NCBI RefSeq assembly: GCF_012516435.1
Contig: NZ_CP051216.1
Location: forward strand, 808,001-872,000
From: Pseudodesulfovibrio sp. zrk46
GTDB lineage: Bacteria > Desulfobacterota > Desulfovibrionia > Desulfovibrionales > Desulfovibrionaceae
Length of the DNA stretch: 64,000 nt
Direction: 5' to 3'
The notes under the pieces were generated by a model that had not been told where the DNA came from, did not search any database, and saw nothing but the letters and a program-made list of their open reading frames with translations. Shown here piece by piece: positions 63,004 to 64,000 of the stretch; the stretch's first letter is position 1, and each line of letters opens with the position of its first letter. The translations under genes and the position numbers were made by a program.

Positions 63004-63084
63004 CCAAATCGAATGCCGCCAAGCACAGCAAATAGATCGGCAGCGACTATAGTCGCGTAGTGCACCTCAAGGCATTCTATTTGG
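63004..63084. repeat. Second nested inverted repeat
   Basis: CCAAATCGAATGCC (63004-63017) and GGCATTCTATTTGG (63071-63084) are complementary at 13 of 14 positions; with one bulge the match extends to CTGA/TCAG. In the centre, GCGACTATAGTCGC (63043-63056) is a perfect 14-bp palindrome. Confidence 0.75.
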
Positions 63085-63175
63085 ATCAGATTCTTGGCAA
63101 GTGATCACGAGGCGGCCGATCACACAAATCCGAGTTTCTTTGGTTCTTTCTTGGGGCGGCTCAGCCAGCCTTCAG

Positions 63176-63243
63176 CCGTTGTCGAGTCTTCGAGACTTAC
63201 GGATGAGGACAGCAGAGATAGAAAGAACCCCGCCGGGAGGGCA
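63176..63243. repeat. Composite intergenic repeat, fragment D2
   Basis: CCGTTGTCGAGTCTTCGAG then ACTTACGGATGAGGACAGCAG and AGATAG, followed by GCCGGGAGGGC: the TTACGGATGAGGAC module in the same form as at 16863-16891. Confidence 0.8.
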
Positions 63244-63293
63244 TGGAGGAGCGAAAGCGACGGCTCTCAAGCGTCAAAGACGCGCTCTTAAAT

Positions 63294-63322
63294 AAAAAGC
63301 CGCCCCAAAAGGACGGCCTTCC
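63294..63322 (-). terminator. Terminator of the EamA transporter gene
   Basis: On the minus strand AAGGCCGTCC pairs with GGGGCGGCTT around TTTT (one wobble) and is followed by TTTATTT. It lies 32 bases past the stop at 63354. Confidence 0.75.
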
Positions 63323-63353
63323 TTATCTATTAATCTTCTCTTCCACAAAAAAC

Positions 63354-64000
63354 TTATGGCTCCAACTGACTCAAAACCATCCCCGCCAGCATCAACCCAC
63401 AGCCTATCATCGCCTTAACAGTCAGCACCTCACCCAATATAACGCATCCACCAATGGCCCCGAACACAGCTTCGAGACTCAGGATAATGGCAGCATGCGC
63501 AGGCTGTGAATCTCGCTGAGCGATCACCTGCAAGGTATAAGCGACACCGACAGACATCAGTCCGCCATAGGCAATAGCGGGCGCGCCGCCAATGAGCCCG
63601 ACGAGGGTAATCTCTTCGGTCATGACCGCGCCGATCAGGCTCAGCACGGCGCAGGCAGCGAACTGCACAGTGGAAAGCTTGATAGCATCCACAGCGTCCA
63701 TGCCAGGGGACAGCTTACCGATAAGTAACACATGTCCAGCCCAAAAGAGCGCGCTGACAAGCACCAACAGATCACCAAAAGCAATGGAAAGTTCGGCGGT
63801 AAAGGAAAGGAGATACATGCCGATGACGGCCAAGGCGCAGCCGAGCCAGGTGGCCCAGCCGGTCTTTTGCGCAAGGAACAGACCAAAGATCGGGACAAAC
63901 ACCACGTAGAGGCCGGTGATAAAGCCCGCTTTACCGGCGGTGGAGGCTTCAAGGCCAAACTCGGCGAGTTGCGGCCCGGCAAGGCCCATCTGCTGAAGCG
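63354..64000 (-). CDS. EamA/DMT family transporter, 5' part missing
   Basis: The carboxyl-terminal 215 residues of a drug/metabolite transporter; the frame is open to the window edge (LQQMGLAGPQLAEFGLEAST), so the start lies beyond 64000. About seven membrane helices are visible, including the second EamA repeat (LVLVSALFWAGHVLLIGKL, ILSLEAVFGAIGGCVILGE, the latter a family signature). Substrate unknown; members export amino acids, nucleosides or small drugs. Confidence 0.9.
   Translation of the reverse strand, partial: LQQMGLAGPQLAEFGLEASTAGKAGFITGLYVVFVPIFGLFLAQKTGWATWLGCALAVIGMYLLSFTAELSIAFGDLLVLVSALFWAGHVLLIGKLSPGMDAVDAIKLSTVQFAACAVLSLIGAVMTEEITLVGLIGGAPAIAYGGLMSVGVAYTLQVIAQRDSQPAHAAIILSLEAVFGAIGGCVILGEVLTVKAMIGCGLMLAGMVLSQLEP

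Larger units (their letters stand above)
62757..63293. other. Gap of nearly 600 bases: nested palindromes and composite-repeat fragments
   Basis: No gene is visible between rlmB and the EamA transporter. The stretch holds composite-repeat modules at both ends (62761-62829 and 63176-63243), a 27-bp perfect palindrome (62830-62908), a 14-bp one-mismatch inverted repeat with a perfect 14-bp palindrome inside it (63004-63084), GTGATC/GATCAC arms near 63101-63123 and TTTCTTTGGTTCTTTCTTGG at 63135-63154. Short frames here use atypical, repeat-derived sequence. Confidence 0.6.

Noticed and set aside
63094-63509. Small plus-strand frames in the palindrome array
   Set aside because: They translate repeat and terminator sequence and overlap the EamA gene on the other strand.
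1-64000. tRNA or rRNA genes, CRISPR arrays, insertion sequences, prophage
   Set aside because: No cloverleaf-like gene with a T-loop motif, no rRNA signature, no evenly spaced direct repeats and no transposase, integrase or phage protein was recognised.

Overview
The window reads as ordinary chromosome of a Gram-negative, sulfate-reducer-like bacterium of the Desulfovibrionales; Desulfovibrio or Pseudodesulfovibrio is my best guess. This is inferred from gene content, not from a marker search. The signs are a periplasmic octaheme/triheme cytochrome c operon with a cytochrome b, a very large FAD/Fe-S D-2-hydroxyacid dehydrogenase, a fused uroporphyrinogen methyltransferase/synthase, a corrin pathway, many two-component and c-di-GMP proteins, and compact high-GC genes that end in strong GC-rich terminators. 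I found no rRNA, tRNA, CRISPR array, transposase or phage gene.

Layout. 1-9.7 kb: trmJ, an exonuclease, a chemoreceptor, a DUF2087 protein, the FAD/Fe-S dehydrogenase divergent from cobM, an orphan membrane-tethered solute-binding protein behind a structured leader, and a YjbQ protein. 9.7-12.6 kb: the cytochrome operon. 12.7-16.5 kb: a metallo-beta-lactamase-fold hydrolase divergent from a GlxA-type regulator, a small zinc-ribbon protein, truA and a queuosine-precursor transporter. 16.9-24.8 kb: a Tat-lipoprotein M48 protease, a glutamine amidotransferase, purN, a STAS-like protein, and valS with the cobA-hemD fusion. 24.9-35.5 kb: a BPL_N protein, a FapA-like (DUF342) protein, a PilZ/HD-GYP operon, and an operon of TPR protein, cobB, MFS transporter and AMMECR1. 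35.7-42.4 kb: a periplasmic ligand-binding protein translationally coupled to a GGDEF-EAL enzyme, then nhaA and serS. 42.6-50.4 kb: small unknowns, a 55-residue Cys-rich gene with fliJ and motE, a secreted unknown, dinB, an NmrA-like protein, a second HD-GYP protein and a zinc phospholipase C-like protein. 50.4-64 kb: a PAS histidine kinase, pstB-phoU with a probable Pho box, a c-type-heme hybrid histidine kinase, rpsA-sppA, a LysM transglycosylase, rlmB and an EamA transporter cut by the window edge.

Themes. Four c-di-GMP proteins (PilZ, two HD-GYP, one GGDEF-EAL) lie within about 19 kb and sit with flagellar (fliJ, motE) and chemotaxis genes. Corrinoid and tetrapyrrole genes (cobM, cobA-hemD, cobB) are scattered. 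Sensors of periplasmic state recur: two solute-binding proteins, the PAS kinase and the heme kinase.

The most unusual non-coding content is a family of composite intergenic repeats. Two near-complete copies (839-1153 and 16594-16904) carry the same modules in the same order, and fragments appear at 59986-60112 and on both sides of a nest of long palindromes at 62761-63243. Other candidates are a three-way-junction RNA at 8274-8335 and terminators packed directly against the next gene's ribosome binding site. I see no single clear-cut new defence or biosynthetic system. The strongest leads are the solute-binding protein/GGDEF-EAL pair, the heme-binding kinase, the cytochrome operon and the composite repeats.
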